Made by a program: the position numbers and the translations under genes | Assembly: GCA_025655635.1 (NCBI GenBank) | Contig: JAHXIM010000146.1 | Coordinates: 1 to 5,919, forward strand | Length of the DNA stretch: 5,919 nt | From: a gamma proteobacterium symbiont of Lucinoma myriamae | GTDB lineage: Bacteria > Pseudomonadota > Gammaproteobacteria > GRL18 | Reading direction: 5' to 3' | Notes under the pieces: model-generated | The model's input: only the letters and a program-made list of their open reading frames with translations | The model's database searches: none | Told to the model about the DNA's origin: nothing | In this document: positions 1-5,919 of the stretch, piece after piece | Position numbering within the stretch: position 1 is the stretch's first letter | Layout: each line of letters begins with the position of its first letter

Positions 1-2261
1 TTAATCAATACCTGCCCTAGAAGAATAATTGACTGATACAGAGCTCTTTCACTGGCAACGTTACTATCTTCAGACAGATTCTGTTTTTCCAGCATCTGAT
101 GAAGCTCTTCCATGCTGTCAAAATGAAAGGCTGTGACCCAGACATTGGGCTTATTGTAGCCACGGCGTACATATCCGGCTCTTTCAAGTTCTAAAATGGC
201 TGTTTTTACTTTAGTATCAAAATCACTTTGCTCATCATCTGTTTTCATTCCGGCACTTTCGGCCAGTTCATTAACTGATACAACAATACATCTTTCTTCA
301 CCAGACTTGTGCCCTTTATAGCGTTTGATGGCTTGAAATATTTTCCGGATCTCTGGCTGAGTCACTTTCTGGTGTATTAAAGAGAAAAATATTTTGTCGA
401 AATCCTCATCATTAAACAGAATATGGCAGTGTGACTCCTCTCCATCACGTCCTGCTCGACCTGATTCCTGCATATAATCTTCAAGACTGGATGAGACTTC
501 ATAGTGGATAATGTGGCGAATATCGGGCTTACCCATACCAAAAGCCGTTGTAGCGACAATTCCATCAGCTTTATTATCGATGAAATCAGTGAGGATATCG
601 CCTTTATCTGAACTGCTCATTCCGGCATGAAAGGAATAAAAATGCCGTCCCAAATCGGATGATAGTTGTTCGGCAAGCATTTCACATTGTTTCCGACTGG
701 ATGGATTATAAACAAGACAGGGATCTTTAATGCTTCTTATCTGAGCGATAAACTGCTTGGTTTTTTCTTTCTTATTACTATACTGCTTTGCTGAATAAAC
801 CAGATTGGTTCGTTTTGGTGAAGCAATGTAATGTTCAAAGGTAATATCCAGTTGTTCTTTAAAATACCTCTCAATTTCACCAATGGTGTTTTTATTGGCA
901 GTGGCAGTAAAACAGGAGATAGGTATACGTTGCTGATTGTATTTTTTATCCTGTACCTTTTGGATAAACTGAGCAATGTAAAAATAGTCATGACGAAAAT
1001 CATTGCCCCATGTTGATAAACAGTGTGCTTCATCAATGACAATACGCTCAATATAGCGGTAGGCTAATAATTTCTCGATATTTCGGGAGCGCAGAGATTC
1101 TGGTGCCAGGTAGAGTATATCAACACTGCCATTGATTACTTGTTTGATGATTGTCCGTCTTTCGGGCATGGTTAAATAACCACTGAGAGCTTCTGCCGAA
1201 GCAACACCTGCTAATTTTTTATTGAAATTGAATATATGATCTTTCATCAAAGCTTGAAGAGGGGAGATCACAATGGTCAGTGCTCTGGTTCTTTTGGCTT
1301 TTATGATGGCTGGAAGTCAGAACGTGAAGGTCTTTCCTCCTCCCGTTGGCAGAACGATGAGAATATCTTCTCGCTCAAGTGTGGCACGGACAATATCTCT
1401 CTGAGAGATTTCTTCTGTAGCGGCAAACAGATCTGTTCCAGATTTAAACTTTGGGAAACTTCTGAAGCTGTCAAAGCCAAAATATGTCAGAGAAGATTGT
1501 TCCAAATCTGATATTTCATTATCCTTATTAAAAGTAATACTATTAAGTTGTTCCTGAATTTTTGGGTAATCAAAAAATAATTTTGGTGGAAATGAACGTA
1601 TCTCTTCAATGCTCCCATGTAATACACTGATCATATAAGCGAGTTCAATAGGGTGATCAGATATTAATTGTGACAAATTTTCTGGGGACTGTATCTTACT
1701 TCCAAGCTCTTTTTTTATGACCTCAATTAATTCTGATTTATCAGCAATGATTGTTAATGAGGGATCAATCAGGTTAAAAAATGGCTGGAATGAGGAAGTG
1801 GGTGCTAAGAGAGAAAAATATAGTGACTGGAGCGATTCAGGTAGTTGCTGGAATCGTTCAATTATCTTATCTAGTAATTCCCTGGTAATAAGTGCATCTT
1901 GTAGCGGGTCGCTCACACCATTTGGATCATTATCTTTATAAGATTTTGGAAGTTTATGAAGCGTGTTTTCTGAAAAAAAGAGTAGTGACAGTTCAAGTGT
2001 ATCAATAATACCCATATCATGAATTAATGGGTTTAGGGCTGTTTCAGTCAGATATTGATAATCAAACTTTCTCAGATTGTGACCGCACAAGAATACAGGT
2101 AGGTATGATTGGAGCTGTTCAAACAACTTTCCTGGTGAATTATGTTTCTGCTGAAAATCATCAATAACAACACCAATTTCTCTGATCCGTTTATTATCTT
2201 TATCAGAGTTGAATGGCTCCAGATCCAAATACAGGATGTGATTGGTGTTTATTGTACTCAT
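1..2261 (-). pseudogene. Exonuclease-RecQ helicase fusion, interrupted by an in-frame TGA; 3' end beyond window
   Basis: The minus-strand frame from ATG at 2261 reads to the left edge with one interruption, TGA at 1317-1319; about 438 further codons are open. Counting the TGA as residue 315, the order is DEDD exonuclease (about 1-135), linker, then RecQ-like helicase. Motif I is PTGGGK (305-310), motif Ia TIVISPLQALMKDH, motif II IDEAHCLSTWGNDFR (DEAH at 410-413), motif III CFTATAN, motif V AFGMGKPDIR (from 573) and motif VI QESGRAGRDG (GRAGRDG at 601-607). A winged-helix-like part follows (VNELAESAGM ... ILELERAGYVRRGYN). I see no four-cysteine zinc site of classic RecQ. Known family role: ATP-driven 3'-5' DNA unwinding. 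Motif V seems two residues shorter than usual. There is no strong Shine-Dalgarno site; TAA lies directly before the ATG. The nonsense codon makes a dead helicase likely unless it is read through. The exact substitution (Trp, Arg or Gln codon ancestor) is unknown. Confidence 0.85.
1317..2261 (-). CDS. DEDD 3'-5' exonuclease domain protein (truncated N-terminal part of the RecQ fusion)
   Basis: This is the 314-residue product expected if translation stops at the TGA. It has the metal-binding pattern of the DnaQ/RNase T exonuclease superfamily: YLDLE near the start (D13, E15), CGHNLRKFD (D67), GIIDTLELS (D87) and DPLQDALITRELL (D122). The usual DEDDh histidine before the last aspartate is not obvious; an SDPLQDA context takes its place. 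Residues about 135-260 are a helical linker with no motif I recognise. From about 260 the RecQ entry region begins (YFGFDSFRSF, then ISQRD with Q287). The protein ends with a complete Walker A, PTGGGK (305-310), and four more residues. Such a product could keep nuclease activity but could not be a helicase. It is divergent to the operon that starts at 2435. Domain assignment is by motif reading only; the exonuclease call is fairly firm, the substrate unknown. Confidence 0.8.
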   Translation of the reverse strand: MSTINTNHILYLDLEPFNSDKDNKRIREIGVVIDDFQQKHNSPGKLFEQLQSYLPVFLCGHNLRKFDYQYLTETALNPLIHDMGIIDTLELSLLFFSENTLHKLPKSYKDNDPNGVSDPLQDALITRELLDKIIERFQQLPESLQSLYFSLLAPTSSFQPFFNLIDPSLTIIADKSELIEVIKKELGSKIQSPENLSQLISDHPIELAYMISVLHGSIEEIRSFPPKLFFDYPKIQEQLNSITFNKDNEISDLEQSSLTYFGFDSFRSFPKFKSGTDLFAATEEISQRDIVRATLEREDILIVLPTGGGKTFTF

Positions 2262-2434
2262 TTAGTTATTGTTATCGAGTTATAATAAATTGAATGTTGT
2301 AATGTATTGAAAAATAATCACTTGTTATTAGAGAATATCATAATATGTTCATTTATGCCTAATAACGGGGAGTGACCTCATAGCTGCCCAAAATGGCCAA
2401 CTTTTGAATTTAACAACTGAACAGGAAACAAGTA
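2262..2434. promoter_or_regulatory. Divergent intergenic region with likely promoters for both directions
   Basis: The 173 bases between two divergent start codons must hold promoters for both units unless transcription enters from outside. Plus-strand candidates are weak: TTGAAA (2307-2312) with GAGAAT (2331-2336, spacer 18), or TTGTTA (2322-2327) with TATGTT (2344-2349, spacer 16). TATAAT occurs at 2281-2286 without a good -35 box. On the minus strand, TATTAT lies close upstream of the exonuclease-helicase start. The right part (about 2365-2410) is richer in G+C and holds CAAAA and TTTTG arms around TGGCCAAC. I recognise no operator. Confidence 0.35.
2423..2428 (+). promoter_or_regulatory. 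Ribosome binding site for the 93-residue protein
   Basis: AGGAAA within ACAGGAAACA, eight bases between AGGA and the ATG at 2435. The layout resembles the lacZ ribosome site and supports this start. Confidence 0.6.
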
Positions 2435-2716
2435 ATGAATATAACGGTTCAACAAAGACAAATAGCCTCACTTATTAATGACAATGTGGTTCAGATCATT
2501 GCAACAGAAAAAACGACTCAGGCAGAAGATGAAGCTATTGTTGGATTAATGCCGGATTATATGGATGGCTTCAGGCTTTTACTGGATACTTTAGAAGATG
2601 GAGGAATGGCTCAGCTTTGTAATGAGTACCCTGGCTTTTATCGGTTCAGTCAGATGCTTGAACGTGTTGCTGAGGGATGTCAGGATGGAGCATTTGATGA
2701 CATTTTATCGAAGTAA
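2435..2716 (+). CDS. Small acidic protein of unknown function, first gene of the RecD2-like operon
   Basis: A 93-residue protein that I do not recognise with confidence. I count 16 acidic and 6 basic residues, so it is strongly negative. It has no signal peptide and no membrane segment, so it is probably cytoplasmic. The sequence reads as mostly helical. The most conserved-looking part is the C-terminal half, with LLLDTLEDGG, LCNEYPGFYRFSQMLERV and CQDGAFDDIL. There are two cysteines, which do not form an obvious metal site. The start is supported by the AGGAAA site at 2423. It ends TAA 15 bases before the RecD2-like start, which has no clear Shine-Dalgarno site of its own, so the two genes are likely one transcript and possibly translationally coupled. 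An accessory or regulatory partner of the helicase is an inference from position only. The open frame with a good ribosome site argues that it is real. Confidence 0.75.
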   Translation: MNITVQQRQIASLINDNVVQIIATEKTTQAEDEAIVGLMPDYMDGFRLLLDTLEDGGMAQLCNEYPGFYRFSQMLERVAEGCQDGAFDDILSK

Positions 2717-2731
2717 ATAAATGACCTGAAC

Positions 2732-5212
2732 ATGAACACCATTATTGAAACATTAACAGGTATTGTAAACCGAGTGACCTATCATAATCCTGATACTGGC
2801 TGGTCTGTCCTACGAGTACAACCCTTTAATGCCCCACAACAACAAGAAACCGTTACCGTTCATCAGACCAAAGTATTTGCAGGAGCCACAATTGAATTTC
2901 GTGGTGCCTGGACAATCGATCATAAATATGGCCGTCAATTCAAAGCTACCGAAGCTATTGATAAAAAACCAGCCACAACCGCAGCCATTGAGAAATATCT
3001 TGGCTCTGGCCTGATTAAAGGGGTTGGCCCCAAAACAGCAAAGAGAATTGTTAAGCATTTTCAAAATGAGACATTGGATATTTTTGAAAATGACATTAAC
3101 CGGCTGACTGAGGTGACAGGCATAGCTAAAAAGAAACTGACCATGATAGAGAAAGCCTGGGTAGAACATCGGGCAATCAGGGATGTGATGATATTTCTTC
3201 AAGGTCATGGGATCAGCACTTTATTTGCTGTACGGATTTACAAAGAATATGGCGATAAATCAATCCCAATGGTCACAGAAGATCCTTATCGGCTGGCGAA
3301 TGATTTTTATGGCATTGGTTTCTTCTCTGCGGATAAAGTGGCTTTAAGCATTGGCCTGTCTGAAACCAGTCAGCAACGGATGATAGCTGCAATCAAGCAT
3401 GTTCTGGCAGCCAGTCGTGAACAGGGTCATTGTTTTCTGACCGAACAACAGATTAATACGGGGATCATTGAGCTGATTGAAATGAATCTGGGTGAACGTT
3501 TGCTTGGCTACCTTGAAATAATGAAGCAGGATGATCAGCTCAGAACTCGTCAGCTAACTAAAGAGGGCACAGAATACACCTGTTATTACTCAAAGACTCT
3601 TTTCTATGATGAGGCAACAGTAGCCAAGAAATTAAAGGATATGAAAGGGAATGTTTTCAGTGATCCCGAAAGAATCGCAACCTGGATAAGCCGATACTGC
3701 CAGAGTAAATCAATTTCACTGAGTGATGAGCAGGCCGATGGTGTAAAAGGTGTTGTGCAGCACCGTTTTTCAATTCTGACTGGTGGTCCAGGTTGTGGAA
3801 AAACGACAACTACACTTGTGATTGTTCGGTTGCTCGAAGCAATGAAGAAGAAAGTTTTACTTGCAGCACCGACTGGCCGTGCTACTCAGCGAATGAGTGA
3901 AGTTATTGGCCGAGAAGCCAAAACCATACACCGGTTGCTGGAATGGAAGGGTGGCGAATTCCAAAAAAATGAGGAAACACCGCTTGGGGCTGATTTTCTG
4001 ATTGTTGATGAATGTTCCATGCTGGACATTAGTTTGAGTGCCTCACTGCTAAAAGCTGTCCCTCAAAATTGTCAGGTTCTATTCATTGGCGATCCGGATC
4101 AGTTGCCATCCGTTGGTGCAGGTAATGTCATTAAAGATATTATCTCTTCTGGTGTAATCCCTTGTTTTCGTTTAACTCAGGTATTCCGTCAGGCTAAGGA
4201 ATCTTTGACCATTAAATATGCTCATCAGATCAATAAAGGTCAGACCCCATATATTGATTCACCCTTTAAAAAACCAGATATCTGGGAGAATGGTGCTGAT
4301 TGTCTGTTTATTGATTCAGATGAAGTTACCAAAGAGCAAATCAGCTTTATTACTCGTGTGAAACGCTACTTTGACTGGAAAACATCTGAATTGGAAACAA
4401 TTGCATCTGGTGAGGAGTCGCCCTTTGAGTTTCGGACACAGGAAGAAATCAAGTCAGCCTATGAACAGGAATTCGTGGTACCGGACAAATTCAAACACGT
4501 TGATCTGGAAAAGTTACATAAAACTGAAGCTCAGGTTGATGCCCTTAAATCAGTGCTGAAGAATATCCACCCCTGGTCATCGTTACATTACGGGCTATCG
4601 GCCATTGATATAGTGGTGAAGCTCTATCTGGAATGGATACCTAAATATCATGGTCAGGATACAGAGATTCAGATTTTAACCCCCATGACTCGGGGCAGCC
4701 TTGGCACGGCCAACCTGAACAAAGTCATCCAGCAAGTCGCCAATCCATCGATGAATGGAAAGAGTCAGCTGAAAGTAGGGGAAAGAATATTCAGGGAAGG
4801 AGACAGGGTGATCCACCGCCGGAATAATTATGATCTGAACGTCTTTAATGGTGATATTGGAAAAATCGTTAATATTGATAATGAGGCTTTGACTGCCATT
4901 GTTTCTTTTTATCCTGATAACAGGGAAGTAGACTACAAGAAAGAAGATATTATGGAATTGGATCTGGCGTATGCCATTACGATTCATAAATCTCAGGGGT
5001 CAGAATTCAAAGCGGTGATCATTCCAGTGCTTACTCAACATTTTAAGATGCTTTACCGGAATCTGATTTATACAGGTTTAACCAGGGCAAAGGAACTGGC
5101 CGTGTTTGTTGGTACTAGGAAGGCATTATCCATGGCAATAAGGCAGCAGGACACCAGTCAGAGGCAAACGGCACTGGAAGAATTGATACAGGATGGTGTC
5201 ATTCAAAAATAA
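2732..5212 (+). CDS. RecD2/YrrC-like superfamily 1B DNA helicase
   Basis: An 826-residue protein with full RecD2 architecture. N-terminal OB-like region about 1-75 (GIVNRVTYHNPDTGWSVLRV, then YGRQFKATEA). Helix-hairpin-helix region about 85-140 (GSGLIKGVGPKTAKRIVKHF at 91-110). Walker A is GGPGCGKTT at 351-359 (K357); motif Ia is AAPTGRATQRM. Walker B is IVDECSM (D426, E427), with Cys where Ala is common. Motif III is GDPDQLPSVGAG (from 453) and motif IV is TQVFRQA. An SH3-like insert about 684-735 has GDRV and NNYDLNVFNGDIG. Motifs V/VI are ITIHKSQGSEF (749-759) and TGLTRAK (T784, R785). The family unwinds DNA 5'-3' with ATP, outside RecBCD. Residues about 540-630 look like an extra segment relative to my memory of Bacillus YrrC (798 residues). 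The ATG lacks a clear Shine-Dalgarno site, which suggests coupling to the upstream gene. No lesion is seen, so it is probably functional. Repair versus mobile-element role cannot be decided. Confidence 0.93.
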   Translation: MNTIIETLTGIVNRVTYHNPDTGWSVLRVQPFNAPQQQETVTVHQTKVFAGATIEFRGAWTIDHKYGRQFKATEAIDKKPATTAAIEKYLGSGLIKGVGPKTAKRIVKHFQNETLDIFENDINRLTEVTGIAKKKLTMIEKAWVEHRAIRDVMIFLQGHGISTLFAVRIYKEYGDKSIPMVTEDPYRLANDFYGIGFFSADKVALSIGLSETSQQRMIAAIKHVLAASREQGHCFLTEQQINTGIIELIEMNLGERLLGYLEIMKQDDQLRTRQLTKEGTEYTCYYSKTLFYDEATVAKKLKDMKGNVFSDPERIATWISRYCQSKSISLSDEQADGVKGVVQHRFSILTGGPGCGKTTTTLVIVRLLEAMKKKVLLAAPTGRATQRMSEVIGREAKTIHRLLEWKGGEFQKNEETPLGADFLIVDECSMLDISLSASLLKAVPQNCQVLFIGDPDQLPSVGAGNVIKDIISSGVIPCFRLTQVFRQAKESLTIKYAHQINKGQTPYIDSPFKKPDIWENGADCLFIDSDEVTKEQISFITRVKRYFDWKTSELETIASGEESPFEFRTQEEIKSAYEQEFVVPDKFKHVDLEKLHKTEAQVDALKSVLKNIHPWSSLHYGLSAIDIVVKLYLEWIPKYHGQDTEIQILTPMTRGSLGTANLNKVIQQVANPSMNGKSQLKVGERIFREGDRVIHRRNNYDLNVFNGDIGKIVNIDNEALTAIVSFYPDNREVDYKKEDIMELDLAYAITIHKSQGSEFKAVIIPVLTQHFKMLYRNLIYTGLTRAKELAVFVGTRKALSMAIRQQDTSQRQTALEELIQDGVIQK

Positions 5213-5225
5213 AGTTATGCAATTA

Positions 5226-5254
5226 TTGTAGGTAAATTGATATGGAGCTAGAAT
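5226..5254 (+). promoter_or_regulatory. Candidate sigma-70 promoter before the decayed small gene
   Basis: TTGTAG (5226-5231) and TAGAAT (5249-5254) with a spacer of exactly 17 bases. The -10 box matches five of six consensus bases, the -35 only three. It lies just after the RecD2-like gene and about 30 bases before the ATG at 5284. AT-rich DNA gives such pairs by chance, so confidence is modest. Confidence 0.35.
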
Positions 5255-5326
5255 ACCAATGTATGGCGATATAAAGGTAAAAAATGACTCTCATTGATAA
5301 ACTCGTCTGAGAAGAAGGTCAAAAGC

Positions 5327-5395
5327 GGCGAAAAGCCGAAAAGCTTTAAGTCGCCTCGTGCAAGAGAAAGAACCGCACATCGGTTGCTTTTCGCC
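5327..5395 (+). repeat. Inverted repeat with nested hairpins inside the decayed gene
   Basis: GGCGAAAAGC (5327-5336) is perfectly complementary to GCTTTTCGCC (5386-5395), 49 bases apart. Directly inside the right arm is a second perfect stem, AACCG (5371-5375) and CGGTT (5381-5385), with loop CACAT. On the left, CGGC (5326-5329) can also pair with GCCG (5335-5338). No T-run follows, so it is not an intrinsic terminator. It may be a folded RNA, a relic, or chance in a biased sequence. Confidence 0.45.
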
Positions 5396-5510
5396 TAAAA
5401 ACAAGCAAGATGCCTGCTATCAGAAAGCTGAATTATTATTTCGTGACAGCAATAAATATCACGAAAATCAAAAGCGCTTGCTAAAGAAAAATAATAAAAA
5501 GGAGATTGTT

Positions 5511-5540
5511 ATGGCTGAACTTATTTCAGAACAAATTTAA
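5511..5540 (+). CDS. Possible nine-codon peptide MAELISEQI behind a strong ribosome site
   Basis: AAAAAGGAG (5496-5504) lies six bases before ATG 5511, the strongest Shine-Dalgarno match in the window. The frame then gives only nine codons and TAA. It is also in frame with the last part of the decayed gene, so it may simply be that gene's tail, the stump of a deleted gene, or a leader peptide. A hairpin (5550-5571) starts nine bases after the stop. Nothing proves expression. Confidence 0.2.
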   Translation: MAELISEQI

Positions 5541-5549
5541 AATATTTTT

Positions 5550-5571
5550 CAGGTCATGCTCTTATGACTTG
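5550..5571 (+). repeat. Short hairpin between the small genes
   Basis: CAGGTCAT (5550-5557) pairs with ATGACTTG (5564-5571) over eight positions including one G-T pair, loop GCTCTT. Neither strand has the T-run after the stem needed for an intrinsic terminator. TTCAGGT recurs just after it (5574-5580), as part of a short direct repeat with 5549-5554. Confidence 0.4.
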
Positions 5572-5597
5572 AATTCAGGTGATTTTATTAGTAACAT
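5569..5597 (+). promoter_or_regulatory. Candidate promoter for the exported-protein gene
   Basis: TTGAAT (5569-5574) and TAACAT (5592-5597) with a 17-base spacer, four of six consensus matches each. It sits about 30 bases before the start codon at 5629, leaving room for the AAGGA ribosome site at 5617-5621. Chance matches are common in DNA this AT-rich. Confidence 0.3.
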
Positions 5598-5628
5598 TTT
5601 TTAATTTGTAATCCTTAAGGAAATGACA

Positions 5629-5919
5629 ATGAAATATTTTTTTATATTGTAATTATTTATACTTCTTTCACCACTGTAGCTAATGCTTTACAAATAACTG
5701 GTCCATTTGTTGAACAAAATAAATTTGAGCAATATGTATTTAAAGGATTAGAAATTGGAGACAGTCCAGAAAAAGTAAAAAAAGTATTTTCAGAACAAGA
5801 AGGAAAAATATATGATGCTGGTTCATATATGCATTTTAAAGGAACTGGAGATAATATTAATTCAACAATTATTTATTTTATTAGAAACTTAAAAAAGAAA
5901 CGTCTACTTAATAATATTG
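5629..5919 (+). pseudogene. Exported small protein of unknown function, frame broken at a poly-T run; 3' end beyond window
   Basis: AAGGA (5617-5621) lies seven bases before ATG 5629; an in-frame ATG at 5623 is too close to that site. As written the frame gives MKYFFIL and stops at TAA 5650. If the seven T's at 5637-5643 were eight, it would read MKYFFYIVIIYTSF then TTVANA, a good Sec signal peptide with a likely cut after ANA, and on into a frame open to the window end. The mature part starts LQITGPFVEQNKFEQYVFKG and has LEIGDSPEKVKKVFSEQEGK, a pattern loosely like the repeated G.s.e.V...f units of SmpA/BamE-type periplasmic proteins, but I cannot assign a family. It carries no lipobox cysteine. 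G+C is very low (16 of 60 in 5701-5760; 12 of 60 in 5821-5880), unlike the helicase gene, suggesting a separate origin. It may be switchable, decayed or misread. Confidence 0.55.
5637..5643 (+). repeat. Poly-T run of seven at the frame break in the signal peptide
   Basis: Seven consecutive T's fall in codons 3-5 of the exported-protein gene. One extra T restores the full reading frame. Its position just after the start codon is typical of slipped-strand on/off switches, but seven is short for such a switch and also a common place for sequencing or assembly error. Confidence 0.5.

Larger units (their letters stand above)
5284..5540 (+). pseudogene. Decayed small basic protein gene, unknown function, three lesions
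   Basis: AAAGG (5273-5277) lies six bases before ATG 5284, a good start. The frame reads MTLIDKLV, meets TGA (5308-5310), continues EEGQKRRKAEKL and stops at TAA 5347. Skipping one T gives KSPRARERTAHRLLFA in the next frame up to TAA 5396. Skipping one more T gives KNKQDACYQKAELLFRDSN and on to the stop at 5538-5540. Joined, these make a plausible soluble, very basic protein of about 80 residues, rich in Lys, Arg and Glu. No one frame is convincing alone: a GTG start at 5358 would give 60 residues but has no ribosome site. I do not recognise the family. The basic, helical character would fit a nucleic-acid-associated protein, but that is a guess. The first T sits in CTT-TAA, similar to the prfB frameshift site. 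Three separate lesions make simple decay the best reading. Confidence 0.5.

Noticed and set aside
737..1051. 104-residue minus-strand reading frame, and overlapping plus-strand frames at 831-1016 and 1236-1511
   Set aside because: They lie out of frame or antisense over the conserved helicase motifs (DEAH, TATA), with no domain of their own.
1317..1319. Selenocysteine or a genome-wide TGA reassignment at the in-frame TGA
   Set aside because: There is no SECIS-like hairpin just downstream, and RecQ helicases are not selenoproteins. The 826-codon RecD2-like gene has no TGA and uses TGG for its tryptophans, so reassignment is unlikely.
2810..3208. 132-residue minus-strand reading frame
   Set aside because: It is antisense to the OB and helix-hairpin-helix part of the RecD2-like gene; composition and lack of motifs mark it as a shadow.
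4676..4987. 103-residue minus-strand reading frame
   Set aside because: Antisense to the SH3-like and late helicase motifs of the RecD2-like gene; no own motif or convincing start.
5327..5395. Integron attC site, retron RNA or intrinsic terminator
   Set aside because: No attC core sites, no reverse transcriptase gene nearby, and no T-run after the stem.
5358..5540. 60-residue gene starting at GTG
   Set aside because: No ribosome site before the GTG; the better reading joins the start at 5284 with this tail through two frame shifts.
1..5919. CRISPR array, tRNA or rRNA genes, transposase
   Set aside because: No regularly spaced repeats, no cloverleaf or rRNA-like stretches, and no transposase motif were seen on either strand by eye.

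Overview
The window looks like a piece of a moderately AT-rich gammaproteobacterial genome, probably accessory DNA such as a genomic island or integrative element. The basis is the protein style (a RecQ-type and a RecD2-type helicase with proteobacterial-like motifs), lacZ-like Shine-Dalgarno sites and standard TAA stops. No ribosomal, tRNA or core metabolic gene is present to fix the taxon. The 826-codon helicase gene contains no internal TGA and uses TGG for tryptophan, so there is no sign of a recoded genetic code.

Left part (1-2261, minus strand): a fusion of an N-terminal DEDD-type 3'-5' exonuclease and a RecQ-like superfamily 2 helicase, an order resembling that of eukaryotic WRN. It is interrupted by one in-frame TGA (1317-1319), five codons after the Walker A lysine. 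The same frame then stays open without another stop to the window edge (codons down to 3-5), with every helicase motif recognisable. The gene runs off the left end.

Middle (2262-2434): a 173-base AT-rich divergent intergenic region. To its right is a plus-strand operon of two genes 15 bases apart: a 93-residue acidic protein of unknown function (2435-2716), then an 826-residue RecD2/YrrC-like superfamily 1 helicase (2732-5212). The RecD2-like protein has complete motifs and an apparent extra segment of roughly 80-90 residues. Two helicases of expected opposite polarity (RecQ-like 3'-5', RecD2-like 5'-3') back to back, one fused to a nuclease, suggest a DNA-processing module for repair, mobile-element maintenance or defence. 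That role is inference.

Right part (5213-5919): decayed or disrupted small genes. At 5284-5540 there is a basic, lysine/arginine-rich small gene with a good ribosome site, broken by a TGA and two apparent single-T shifts. At 5629-5919 there is the start of a very AT-rich gene for an exported protein. Its signal peptide reads properly only if one T is added to a run of seven T's. It runs off the right end. Short inverted repeats and two candidate promoters lie here.

The operon genes in the centre are intact while the genes on both sides carry lesions. This could be real decay, reversible switching (poly-T) or sequence error. No tRNA, rRNA, CRISPR array, transposase or complete mobile element was seen.
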